53,984 nt of DNA from Candidatus Nitrosocaldus tengchongensis (lineage in GTDB: Archaea > Thermoproteota > Nitrososphaeria > Nitrososphaerales > Nitrosocaldaceae): assembly GCA_013538675.1 (NCBI GenBank), contig JACAFJ010000007.1, forward strand, positions 1-53,984, given 5' to 3'. Position numbers and translations under genes: made by a program. How positions within the stretch are numbered: position 1 is the stretch's first letter; every line of letters begins with the position of its first letter. Below the pieces are notes generated by a model, which was not told the DNA's origin, did no database searches, and saw only the letters and a program-made list of their open reading frames with translations. This document shows, piece after piece, positions 46,899 through 53,984 of this stretch.

Positions 46899-47816
46899 TC
46901 AACTAGCCATACTTTTATTTATATCATTATCATCATTATTATTATTATTTGTACTTACCGATGCTACTGCATTCTTTATCTTCTCCCTTACCTCATTGCC
47001 TATGCTTATCGCTAGGGCTGCGACCTCGCTCAACTGCTCTAGTGAGAATGTACCACTACCTCCCTTCTGGATGGCACATACTCTTCCATGCTCATCTGTA
47101 GCAATGGTTATTCTAGCCTCCATGCATGCCTCTTCCTCTGCAGTTGGATCAACTATTATGCTATTCCCTATCTTTGCCATTGTAACAGATACTGGTACCG
47201 TGTTGATTGGTAAAGGTATCGTCTCCTCACTCTTAACTAATTTGTCATCCTGCACATCATACTTTGGTATCCTTGCTGTTAGAAGTGCTGCTACTACAGC
47301 GTATGAAGTTGCATCGAATAAATTGCCATCAGAGTTGAGTACGCTAACATCAGCAAATACAGCATAGACCTTCTTCCCGCTCATGAGCACTAACTTGTCC
47401 AATGCTATCATCTCTGACTCCCTTATCCCTCTATCAACTACTCTAGCAAGTTCTATTGCATCCTCATCTGGAGGCCCTGGCTCTGCATATGGTGATGCCA
47501 ATGGTAGAACCTCTGCATTGCATATGAACAGCCCTTTATCTGGCATATCTGGGAAGGGCTCATCAACCTCAACCTTTATGCCTGCTATTACCTGTGTATT
47601 ACCTAGAGAGACTAGGGCAGAGCCGTTAGCCTTCTTTATCAACCCAACATCTATCCTCAACTCCCTATGATCCTTCAGCCCTCTACCATCTAACCTCTTG
47701 TTCAATGCTAAGAGTTCGTTCATCTGTGCCCTCCTAAGTTGTTCTACTATAGTTGTGGTCTTCTTTACACTCATGTTATCATGCAACCTCCTCTTCCTCT
47801 CCTCTATACTTACCAT
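46899..47816 (-). CDS. rrp42: Exosome subunit Rrp42
   Basis: An RNase PH-fold subunit of the archaeal exosome. Segments include GRGLKDHRELRIDVGLIKKANGSALVSLGNTQVIAGIKVE, CNAEVLPLASPYAEPGPPDEDA and VDRGIRESEMIALDKL. Rrp42 itself lacks phosphorolytic activity and forms the hexameric ring with Rrp41. The C-terminus adds an Asn/Asp-rich tail (TNNNNNDDNDINKS). Start ATG 47816 gives 305 residues, slightly long for the family; a Met 14 residues in is possible. Confidence 0.94.
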   Translation of the reverse strand: MVSIEERKRRLHDNMSVKKTTTIVEQLRRAQMNELLALNKRLDGRGLKDHRELRIDVGLIKKANGSALVSLGNTQVIAGIKVEVDEPFPDMPDKGLFICNAEVLPLASPYAEPGPPDEDAIELARVVDRGIRESEMIALDKLVLMSGKKVYAVFADVSVLNSDGNLFDATSYAVVAALLTARIPKYDVQDDKLVKSEETIPLPINTVPVSVTMAKIGNSIIVDPTAEEEACMEARITIATDEHGRVCAIQKGGSGTFSLEQLSEVAALAISIGNEVREKIKNAVASVSTNNNNNDDNDINKSMAS

Positions 47817-47858
47817 CTATCATTATAATCATAATTGTAACCAACTCCTCTCTGCCAT

Positions 47859-48608
47859 TCACTCCTCTACGCTACCTCCTTCATCCCCTCCTCCCTTGTT
47901 TACTGTACTGAAGTACTTCTTCATCAGCGCTTCTCTCTGCATACTGTAGACCTGCATGCATCCATTTATTGCTAGATTCAAACACTCTCTATACTCATCT
48001 GCTGTCAACTTGCCATCCAGTTGGAGGAGTGAGACCTGTTTGAGGTTTGGAAGGTATGCTACAGGCATATCCGCTTCGCCCATCTTATCCTCCTCATCAT
48101 TTATGTCTACCACTATCCTCCCTCCAACCTTGCCAGCAGCACATGCAGCAACAAGATCACGCATGTTTACTCCAGCATCTGCCAACGCTACAGATGCAGC
48201 AGTTATCCCAGCACACCTTGAGCCACCATCTGACTGGAGCACTTCTATGAATACATCTATGACTGTTCTAGGGTAATCCTCAAGGATGAGTGCTGGCTCA
48301 AGAGCCTCTCTAGTTATCTTAGATATCTCTATCTCTCTCCTCGATGGTGCAGGGTTCTTCCTCTCCTCAACGGAGAATGGGAGCATATGATACCTGCACC
48401 TCAACACACTCCTATCTGGAAGGGCCATGTGCTTCGGATGAACCTCTTTGGGTCCATAAACAGCAACAACTATCTTGTTCTTCCCAAACTCTATGTACGA
48501 TGAGCCATCTGCATTCTTGAGGACTCCAACCTCTATCCTCACTGGCCTTAACTCATCCCACCTTCTCCCATCTATCCTTATACCCTCTTCACTCATCAAC
48601 CTACTCAT
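47859..48608 (-). CDS. rrp41: Exosome catalytic subunit Rrp41
   Basis: The active phosphorolytic RNase PH-type subunit. [56 protein letters not shown] and [23 protein letters not shown] then [18 protein letters not shown] are characteristic. It degrades RNA 3' to 5' using phosphate, in a ring with Rrp42 and cap Rrp4. The ATG overlaps the end of rrp4 by 4 bases (ATGA), indicating coupled translation. C-terminal residues [11 protein letters not shown] are low complexity. Confidence 0.96.
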   Translation of the reverse strand: MSRLMSEEGIRIDGRRWDELRPVRIEVGVLKNADGSSYIEFGKNKIVVAVYGPKEVHPKHMALPDRSVLRCRYHMLPFSVEERKNPAPSRREIEISKITREALEPALILEDYPRTVIDVFIEVLQSDGGSRCAGITAASVALADAGVNMRDLVAACAAGKVGGRIVVDINDEEDKMGEADMPVAYLPNLKQVSLLQLDGKLTADEYRECLNLAINGCMQVYSMQREALMKKYFSTVNKGGGDEGGSVEE

Positions 48609-49291
48609 CTTCCAACTTGCACCCCTTGAAGCATCTCCTTGACCCTCTCTGTTAAGTTTGCTGTATGTGCACCTTCCTCAACCATCTTTATAGCCTTAAC
48701 TGCAACCTCTCTCATATCCTTGTTTGCTCCTGTGACTACAAGCACACCATTCTGCCCAACCACTATCCTGCATCTCGTCAACTGTTCTATCATCTGTATC
48801 ATTGAACCCCTCTTACCTATAAGCCTTGGCACCTTGGTTGGGCTTATCTTCACCATCTCTCCCTCACTTATCTTGCCAAGATCCTTATCGGCAACTGTGA
48901 GCAATGGATCCCTAGTCCTATCAAAGTTGAGTATCCTGCATGCTATAACATCGCCTATGTTGAACCTCTTAGTTAGATCATCCCTACTTGGTGAGAACTC
49001 CTTCCCAAAGACATCCTGTGCTGGGAGATGACCTAAGAAGCATGAGTTTATATCAACCTCCCATGCAAGGGCAGAGTAGTCTATTATCTTACCTATGACA
49101 AGATCACCAATCCTAGGTATGTATATGCCAGAGAGCGGGATTACCTTAACACCGTTCTGGCTGATCTCAACTATACCTATCCTTGTAGAGTGTAGCCTAT
49201 CCCCTACCTTCATAACGTTTGCTAGTGGCTTGAGGTGAGGGTTGCCTTCAACTATCAGATCCCCTGGGAGCACATACCTCTTTGCTATCAT
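48605..49291 (-). CDS. rrp4: Exosome RNA-binding cap subunit Rrp4
   Basis: The 228-residue protein has an N-terminal domain ([17 protein letters not shown]), a central S1 domain ([21 protein letters not shown]) and a C-terminal KH domain ([20 protein letters not shown]). It feeds RNA into the Rrp41-Rrp42 ring. The start overlaps the SBDS stop by 4 bases and the stop overlaps rrp41 by 4 bases, so this is tightly coupled. Confidence 0.96.
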   Translation of the reverse strand: MIAKRYVLPGDLIVEGNPHLKPLANVMKVGDRLHSTRIGIVEISQNGVKVIPLSGIYIPRIGDLVIGKIIDYSALAWEVDINSCFLGHLPAQDVFGKEFSPSRDDLTKRFNIGDVIACRILNFDRTRDPLLTVADKDLGKISEGEMVKISPTKVPRLIGKRGSMIQMIEQLTRCRIVVGQNGVLVVTGANKDMREVAVKAIKMVEEGAHTANLTERVKEMLQGVQVGR

Positions 49292-49977
49292 CTCATCATC
49301 ACCGCCTGCGCTGTACCCTTTGTTATCGATGCTAGCCTATCCATCATGCTCGCCTGTATTGCAGCAGGGATCTCTATTATAACCTTTAGAGAGCCATCAG
49401 CCTGCCATTCTTCCTTGACTATCTCACCCATACCCTTTATTACACTGTATGATTGTGCAGCGTACTGTGCTGGCACTATAAGGGTGAACTTTATCCTCTC
49501 AGACTTCATTGGAAGTACACTCCTTAGGGCATCAACAATACTCTTAACCTGATCCTCAGCCTTCTTGAATGGATCTACTGAGACCTTGCACTCCTCCATA
49601 GCCTGCTCTATCCTTAATGGTGGATGGGGTAGATGGGTCTTTGGATCAACATACGATCTGGTTATTATGTTTATTATCTGCCTCCTCTTCTCCTCAACAA
49701 GCCTCCTCCTCTGCTCACTTGTAAGGTTAAGCTCGCCTCTCTCAAGTATGATCCTTGCAATGTCTGTAGTGTTGGATGTTCTAAAGTACTTCTCCAACTT
49801 CTCCCTAGATGCTCTATTCCCTTTGTTTGCATCAGTGTATATCTCATCACTTGCAAGTATATTCGAGACATCAGCTCTCTTGCCCATCTTGTACTCTAAC
49901 GCTGGGTCTGGCTTTACCAGTATCTCGAACTTCTCTCCCTCTATAACGAGCCTAACTATGCTCAGTTTATCTGCCAT
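49288..49977 (-). CDS. SBDS/SDO1 ribosome maturation protein
   Basis: The 229 residues contain the three SBDS domains: N-terminal FYSH (VRLVIEGEKFEILVKPDPAL to SNILASDEIYTDANKG), a three-helix middle (YVDPKTHLPHPPLRIEQAME) and a ferredoxin-like C-terminal domain (FTLIVPAQYAAQSYSVIKG). It helps release aIF6 from the large subunit with EF-2-like GTPase activity. It heads the exosome operon, a linkage conserved in archaea. aIF6 is itself encoded in this window. Confidence 0.96.
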   Translation of the reverse strand: MADKLSIVRLVIEGEKFEILVKPDPALEYKMGKRADVSNILASDEIYTDANKGNRASREKLEKYFRTSNTTDIARIILERGELNLTSEQRRRLVEEKRRQIINIITRSYVDPKTHLPHPPLRIEQAMEECKVSVDPFKKAEDQVKSIVDALRSVLPMKSERIKFTLIVPAQYAAQSYSVIKGMGEIVKEEWQADGSLKVIIEIPAAIQASMMDRLASITKGTAQAVMMR

Positions 49978-50337
49978 GGATTAGATTCTATTGTACACCT
50001 ATATATTAATATGCAATCTTGCTGGAGAAGGAATGTTGTATTGGTCTTTAAATATATATCATCGAGCATTGCTCAAAGAAACTTAGATTCATCAAAGAAC
50101 ATGGGTACGGTCATGATATTTCTAGTTAGTAGCCATGATGATGCTGATTCCTCATGCAATGTATATACAACCTTAATTTAGAAGGATAACTTATATCATA
50201 CCATCTTACATATAAGATACTCATTCCATAACCATGTACTGATCATCATTTGTATTATATACATATAGCATCCATCATCAACAGAATAGCAATCGGTAGA
50301 TTTTTAAGTGGTCTGATTCTTTGCAGAGAAGGTTAGC
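49978..50337. other. Intergenic region between the SBDS-exosome operon and rpoD
   Basis: These 360 bases separate divergent operons. No open frame or structured RNA is convincing. A TTTTTAAG box (about 50301-50308) lies about 30 bases before the rpoD ATG. On the minus strand AATATATAGGTG near 49998-50010 can serve the SBDS gene. TTTAAATATATATC near 50046-50060 may be another promoter, but nothing coding follows. Confidence 0.45.
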
Positions 50338-51003
50338 ATGATCGAGGTTATAGAGCAATCAGAGTCAAGGATAGCTGTTAGGTTCGGAGGCTACCCTATC
50401 CAGTACGTTAATGCCTTAAGGAGGATTGCAATGGTAGAGGTTCCAATAATGGCTATAGATGATGTTGTTATATATGAGAACTCATCAGTTATGCATGATG
50501 AGATACTTGCACATAGGCTAGGGCTAATACCATTATCAACACCCCTGCACAGGTTTGTAAGGCAGGAGGAGTGTGAATGCAAGAGCCCTCTAGGTTGCCC
50601 AAGGTGTAGGGTACTACTCTACCTTGATGTTAGAGCAGATGAGAAGGGTAGGATAGTAACCTCTGCAGATATTATATCTGAGGATGAATCTGTCAAGCCT
50701 ATAAGCGATAACATACCAATAGTTACACTTGCAAAGGGTCAAGGTATAAGGTTCGAGGCCTATGCAAGGTTAGGTATAGGTAAGATGCATGCAAAATGGC
50801 AGCCTACTACTGTTTCCATCGTGAAGGAGGTTGATAGCAGCAAGGATGATTACATACTGGAGTTGGAGTCTGTAGGCTCATTACCTGCAAGGGATATACT
50901 GATTGAGGCCATAAACATATTAGAGGAGAAGATCACCAATCTAGGCGATAGTATAGGAGGAGGGTTGAGAGCGTATGCAGATGCAAAACCAAATATTGGT
51001 TGA
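50338..51003 (+). CDS. rpoD: DNA-directed RNA polymerase subunit D (Rpo3)
   Basis: The 221-residue subunit has the dimerisation parts VNALRRIAMVEVPIMAID and the lumenal insertion with four cysteines C79, C81, C87 and C90 (CECKSPLGCPRC), a potential Fe-S cluster site. It pairs with subunit L to form the platform for polymerase assembly. It begins the RpoD-L18e-L13-S9 operon typical of archaea. The next gene overlaps its end by 29 bases (23 if Met3 is used). Confidence 0.97.
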   Translation: MIEVIEQSESRIAVRFGGYPIQYVNALRRIAMVEVPIMAIDDVVIYENSSVMHDEILAHRLGLIPLSTPLHRFVRQEECECKSPLGCPRCRVLLYLDVRADEKGRIVTSADIISEDESVKPISDNIPIVTLAKGQGIRFEAYARLGIGKMHAKWQPTTVSIVKEVDSSKDDYILELESVGSLPARDILIEAINILEEKITNLGDSIGGGLRAYADAKPNIG

Positions 51004-51328
51004 GTCTATAGAGAGGCTTAGAAGAGCAGCAAAGGAGCATGATGCTGCCGTATGGAGCAGGGTAGGAGAGCTACTTGAAAGACCTAGGAGCAGGAGGGTT
51101 GAGGTGAATCTATCGAAGATAGCAAGGTATAGCAGTGCAGGTAGTATGGTGGTAGTACCAGGGAAGGTACTTGGCTCTGGAATCATAGAGCATCCTGTAA
51201 CTGTAGCAGCGTTCTCATTCTCTAGCACTGCTGTAAAGAAGATACTCAATGCCAAAGGTAAGGTATTGAGTATAGATGAGTTGGTTAAGATGAATCCAAA
51301 GGGTACAGGGGTGAGGATAGTTGTCTGA
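50975..51328 (+). CDS. rpl18e: Ribosomal protein L18e (eL18)
   Basis: 117 residues with the family core SRRVEVNLSKIARYSSAGSM and VVVPGKVLGSGIIEHPVTVAAFSFS, then IDELVKMNPKGTGVRIV. It belongs to the large ribosomal subunit. It begins within the end of rpoD (ATG 50975 or 50981) and ends 8 bases into the next gene. Confidence 0.96.
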   Translation: MQMQNQILVESIERLRRAAKEHDAAVWSRVGELLERPRSRRVEVNLSKIARYSSAGSMVVVPGKVLGSGIIEHPVTVAAFSFSSTAVKKILNAKGKVLSIDELVKMNPKGTGVRIVV

Positions 51329-51815
51329 GAGTATTAGTGTGAGTAACGCTCAAGATAGTAGTAATAGCGATAATGATTATAAGGACAACCTTATAGTTGT
51401 GGATGCTACAGGGCATATAGCAGGGAGGCTATGCTCATATGTAGCAAAGTTGCTGCTAGCTGGTAACGATGTTGTTATAGTCAATGCTGAGAAGGCATTC
51501 ATAAGTGGTAATAGGAGTTCAGTTATTGATGAGTGGCATAGATTCCTTGAGATATCAAGTGTTGTACATCCTAAGCATGGTCCATTCCATCCAAGGAGAC
51601 CAGATAACATAATAAGGAGGATGGTAAGAGGAATGCTCCCAAGGAAGAGACCAAAGGGGATCGGTGCAATGAAGAGGCTTAGAGTATACATAGGAGTGCC
51701 AGAGGAGTATGCAAGGATAGAGTTCAAGACGTTTGAGGATGCAAAGATAAGGAAGCCAGAGTCGTACTACATAAGTATATATGATCTTGCTAGATCAATA
51801 GGGTGGAGTACATGA
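51321..51815 (+). CDS. rpl13: Ribosomal protein L13 (uL13)
   Basis: The L13 core is clear: LIVVDATGHIAGRLCSYVAK, NAEKAFISGNR, HPKHGPFHPRRPDNIIRRMVRGMLP and FKTFEDAKIRKPESYY. The first about 20 residues (Ser/Asn/Asp-rich) are not family-like. The start could be TTG 51321, which overlaps the L18e stop, or GTG 51339. Its stop overlaps the S9 ATG. Confidence 0.93.
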   Translation: MSESISVSNAQDSSNSDNDYKDNLIVVDATGHIAGRLCSYVAKLLLAGNDVVIVNAEKAFISGNRSSVIDEWHRFLEISSVVHPKHGPFHPRRPDNIIRRMVRGMLPRKRPKGIGAMKRLRVYIGVPEEYARIEFKTFEDAKIRKPESYYISIYDLARSIGWST

Positions 51816-52273
51816 GCAGCAGCAGTAGTAGTAACATGCTAGAACTCTATCCAGGGGCTAGGAAGACTGCTAGGGCAGTTGCAGTGATAGGCAAGGGCAA
51901 TGGCAGGGTATGGATAAACAATATCCCAGCAGAGATATTAGAGCCAGAGGTTGCCAGATATATCATCTTAACACCTCTTCTCCTTGCTGGAGAGGCAAGG
52001 AATAAGGTTGATCTGAAGGTCAGGGTTGAAGGAGGAGGTGTGATTGGTCAAGCATTGGCATCTGCAATTGCTATAGCAAAGGCATTAACTGGTTATGGTA
52101 AGGGTAAGAGGGAGGCCAAGGATCATCCACTACCAAGGAGTACTAGAGAGGAGATAAGGAAGAGGATAATGGAGTATGATAGACATCTACTCATAGGGGA
52201 CCCAAGGCAGAAGGAGCCGAAGAAGTTTGGCGGTCCTGGGGCAAGGAGGAGGAGGCAGAAGTCATATAGGTGA
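51812..52273 (+). CDS. rps9: Ribosomal protein S9 (uS9)
   Basis: ATG 51812 overlaps the L13 stop (ATGA) and is preferred to GTG 51803. A Ser-rich N-terminal run (SSSSSSNM) precedes the S9 domain: GARKTARAVAVIGKGNGRVWIN, VRVEGGGVIGQALASAIAIAKAL and the conserved C-terminal DPRQKEPKKFGGPGARRRRQKSYR in pieces, whose basic tail contacts P-site tRNA. The gene ends the operon. Confidence 0.95.
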   Translation: MSSSSSSNMLELYPGARKTARAVAVIGKGNGRVWINNIPAEILEPEVARYIILTPLLLAGEARNKVDLKVRVEGGGVIGQALASAIAIAKALTGYGKGKREAKDHPLPRSTREEIRKRIMEYDRHLLIGDPRQKEPKKFGGPGARRRRQKSYR

Positions 52274-52296
52274 GTATACATCCGTTATATTCATCA

Positions 52297-52578
52297 TTAA
52301 TCATCACTCGTGCTTTGCCTTGCTGTTGCTGAATAATAGACCTCATCCCCATACCTCTTAATGCATACTATCCTGCTTGCAGGTATGCTCTGAAAGTTCT
52401 CAGATAGTCTAAGGAACTCCTCAAGGCTCAACTCCTTCAGCATATCCCTATCCCTGTAGACTACAGTATACGCATTGATATCATCTGCATGTATTGCCTT
52501 GCTTAGGAGTTCCTCAAGCATCCCCTTCCTTCTTCTCTTCCTCCTCTTCCTTCTCATTATCTTCATCTTTCTATCCAT
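52297..52578 (-). CDS. DUF504 / UPF0248 family protein with basic N-terminus
   Basis: The core (INAYTVVYRDRDMLKELSLEEF and IPASRIVCIKRYGDEVYY) matches the short UPF0248/DUF504 domain, about 80 residues, which is found alone in archaea and in eukaryotic proteins linked to RNA ligase or RNA repair. The start is unclear: an initial run of basic residues (MRRKRRKRRRKG) is in frame from ATG 52578, but Met20 (52521) gives the usual domain only. The function is unknown, RNA-related being the best guess. Confidence 0.75.
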   Translation of the reverse strand: MDRKMKIMRRKRRKRRRKGMLEELLSKAIHADDINAYTVVYRDRDMLKELSLEEFLRLSENFQSIPASRIVCIKRYGDEVYYSATARQSTSDD

Positions 52579-52638
52579 GCATAATATGTATATATGAATT
52601 AATTAATTAATAAATTAACGCACAGTCTTATTACTACT

Positions 52639-53469
52639 TTACTCAACTACTTTAACTATCCTTTCTACACCCTTTGCTTCATCAGCACTGTTCCAGTAGT
52701 GTATGAAGAGATCACTACACCATGTATGAAAGTACTTATCCTCGCTTAGGAAGAGCATGTTCATATCGAATATGCCAGATAGGTTTGGTAGCATAAGCCC
52801 TGCCTGTCTCTCCGATACATATATGGCAGCACCAACACCCTCCACTATCCTTGTTTGAAGTACACCATTTAGTTCGAATCTACGCATGGTCTTTGGTATA
52901 TCAGAATCTATTATCTCCTTGGGTACTATAGTGCTATTGGTAAGGATCATCCTTATATTGATACCATTACTCAACCTCTCTATAAGGATGTTACCCTCCT
53001 CATACCATGCTTGTGCAACTATTATGTAGAGGTACTCCTCTGCTCTAGCCTCCAACGCCTTCAGCTTCTCAAGTACAACAGAGACACCATGAACCACCCT
53101 GCAGTTAACAAGCTCGTTCAGCCTGTTCATGAATACACTTGGTACCCTTGTTAGCGTGTATGATCTTAGGAGGTCTCTATGCTTTGCTATGAATCTGAAG
53201 TAGTCAAGTTGCCTAGCAGTAAGCATACCGTACTCAGTTAGCATGAACCTGCCATTGGTGTTCTTTGCAACAAGACCTGCATCAACAAGCCTTGCCATGT
53301 TCCTATGAGCCTCCTGCATTGTGAGGTTCAGTGCTTTTGCAACCTCGCCAAGTCTAACTTCTCCTTTCCTGCTCAACTCGTAGAGTATTGCATACCTGCT
53401 TGTGTTTGCAAGTTCAAAGAGCAGATCTGTTGTAGCATGTATATCTTCATAATTGTTGTCATCTTGCAT
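52639..53469 (-). CDS. Winged-helix regulator with FilR1/DUF1724-like C-terminal domain
   Basis: The N-terminal 100 residues are an ArsR-like winged helix (TSRYAILYELSRKGEVRLGEVAKALN then HRNMARLVDAGLVAK). The rest, with IRMILTNSTIVPKEIID and SDIPKTMRRFELNGVLQ, resembles the methanogenesis-regulator FilR1 domain (DUF1724), thought to bind a ligand. It probably regulates a nearby promoter, and the PepSY protein next door on the same strand is a candidate. A TTATTTAAAAATAAATAAAG stretch precedes the ATG. Confidence 0.83.
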   Translation of the reverse strand: MQDDNNYEDIHATTDLLFELANTSRYAILYELSRKGEVRLGEVAKALNLTMQEAHRNMARLVDAGLVAKNTNGRFMLTEYGMLTARQLDYFRFIAKHRDLLRSYTLTRVPSVFMNRLNELVNCRVVHGVSVVLEKLKALEARAEEYLYIIVAQAWYEEGNILIERLSNGINIRMILTNSTIVPKEIIDSDIPKTMRRFELNGVLQTRIVEGVGAAIYVSERQAGLMLPNLSGIFDMNMLFLSEDKYFHTWCSDLFIHYWNSADEAKGVERIVKVVE

Positions 53470-53523
53470 GATTAAATCTATGCATAAGATTTATTTAAAA
53501 ATAAATAAAGGATCACTGTGTGA

Positions 53524-53984
53524 TTAGCGCTTCCATTCATGCTTTAATCCATAACTATATTCGTAACCATAACCATAACCATAACCATAGCCTTCATGAC
53601 CATGCCAGTATCCTTGCCAGTACTTTGCACGAGTCTCAACCACCTCTATGATGCTACCATCTACTGCACTAACCCTTATCTTATAGAACTTGCCTTCACC
53701 ATCCCTAACTATGAAGGCGTATGTTGCATTACCCTCCTTATCAATTATTAATCTGCCAGACTCTACAGTAGCATCTGCAACCTCCTTAACTGCATTGGAT
53801 GCTGCAGTAGACATACTTATTGCTATATTAGCATTTGAGTACTTGGACGATCTGAATGTTACTGGTTCTGATGTGTAGAGCACTGAACCGTTGCCAGCAT
53901 CTATTATCATGCTATAGAGTTCGCCATTTGCAGGATCTACTACTCTAAAAGCATAGACGAGATAACCTTGCATAACAGTGAATC
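53524..53984 (-). CDS. PepSY-like domain protein, 5' end outside the window
   Basis: The frame is open to the right edge (codons before the first Met at 53973 are also readable), so it is probably truncated there. Two PepSY-like units are visible: YLVYAFRVVDPANGELYSMII then DAGNGSVLY, and ATYAFIVRDGEGKFYKIRV then SAVDGSIIEVVET. A C-terminal Trp/Gly/Tyr-rich tail ends in GYGYGYGYEYSYG. PepSY domains occur in secreted or membrane proteins; here a surface location is likely. The upstream part would show any signal peptide. Confidence 0.68.
   Translation of the reverse strand, partial: FTVMQGYLVYAFRVVDPANGELYSMIIDAGNGSVLYTSEPVTFRSSKYSNANIAISMSTAASNAVKEVADATVESGRLIIDKEGNATYAFIVRDGEGKFYKIRVSAVDGSIIEVVETRAKYWQGYWHGHEGYGYGYGYGYEYSYGLKHEWKR

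Noticed and set aside
50100-50180. C/D-box small RNA with ATGATGATGCTGA
   Set aside because: The C and D boxes are adjacent, leaving no guide length, and no second box pair is present.

Overview
The window looks like chromosomal DNA of an ammonia-oxidising-type archaeon (class Nitrososphaeria, formerly Thaumarchaeota), possibly a thermophilic Nitrosocaldus-like lineage. The evidence is the gene set: TBP, an archaeal exosome with SBDS, Pcc1 and prefoldin, RNA polymerase subunit D with L18e-L13-S9, aIF6, ABCE1, Sulfolobus-type 3Fe-4S/4Fe-4S ferredoxins, CofE of F420 synthesis, PEF-CTERM-like surface proteins, introns in tRNA genes and an unlinked 5S rRNA. No amo genes are present, so the genus is an inference. 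Many genes have a TATA-like box 22-30 bases before the start codon, as expected for leaderless transcripts, and I used this to choose several starts.

Layout. Bases 1-2.6 kb hold sugar-phosphate genes (rpe fragment, split transketolase, a RfaE1-like kinase) and a cupredoxin-like anchored protein. At 2.7-4.8 kb, 5S rRNA and ABCE1 diverge. A three-gene cassette with a DUF2589-like protein and a coiled-coil/helix-hairpin-helix protein lies at 4.8-6.5 kb. From 6.6 to 16 kb are housekeeping genes (Trm5, RimI, site-2 protease, PyrE, TBP, signal peptidase, RNase HI, ferritin-like), a LarA-like protein and several unknowns. At 16-19.4 kb a NikR-type regulator faces a TroABC/ZnuABC-type metal importer whose promoter carries a NikR-like operator. 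At 19.4-25.6 kb are three large secreted proteins; two share a repeat ending in a C-x-x-H-x-M motif. A gap of about 900 bases and tRNA-Ser(UGA) follow.

From 26.7 to 37 kb are an HDAC-family protein, two ferredoxin-adjacent unknowns, aIF6, HisS, tRNA-Arg(GCG), a dolichol-kinase-like enzyme, a SIMPL protein, CofE, LeuCD and an AbrB/PIN pair. From 37 to 46 kb are a processive family 2 glycosyltransferase, a ferredoxin fused to an unknown domain, an Nramp transporter with a DtxR/MntR-like operator, NAD kinase, Nob1, XPF and a DHH phosphoesterase. From 45.9 to 52.3 kb is the translation and RNA-processing block: SBDS-Rrp4-Rrp41-Rrp42-L37Ae-Pcc1 and prefoldin on the minus strand, RpoD-L18e-L13-S9 on the plus strand. 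The window ends in a DUF504 protein, a FilR1-like regulator and a PepSY-like protein cut by the right edge.

Two themes cut across the window. Metal handling recurs (NikR/TroABC, Nramp, ferritin, Fe-S proteins, possible copper proteins). Short repeats also recur: tetranucleotide runs sit on or beside many stop codons, and Asn/Ser-rich low-complexity tracts lie inside otherwise conserved enzymes.
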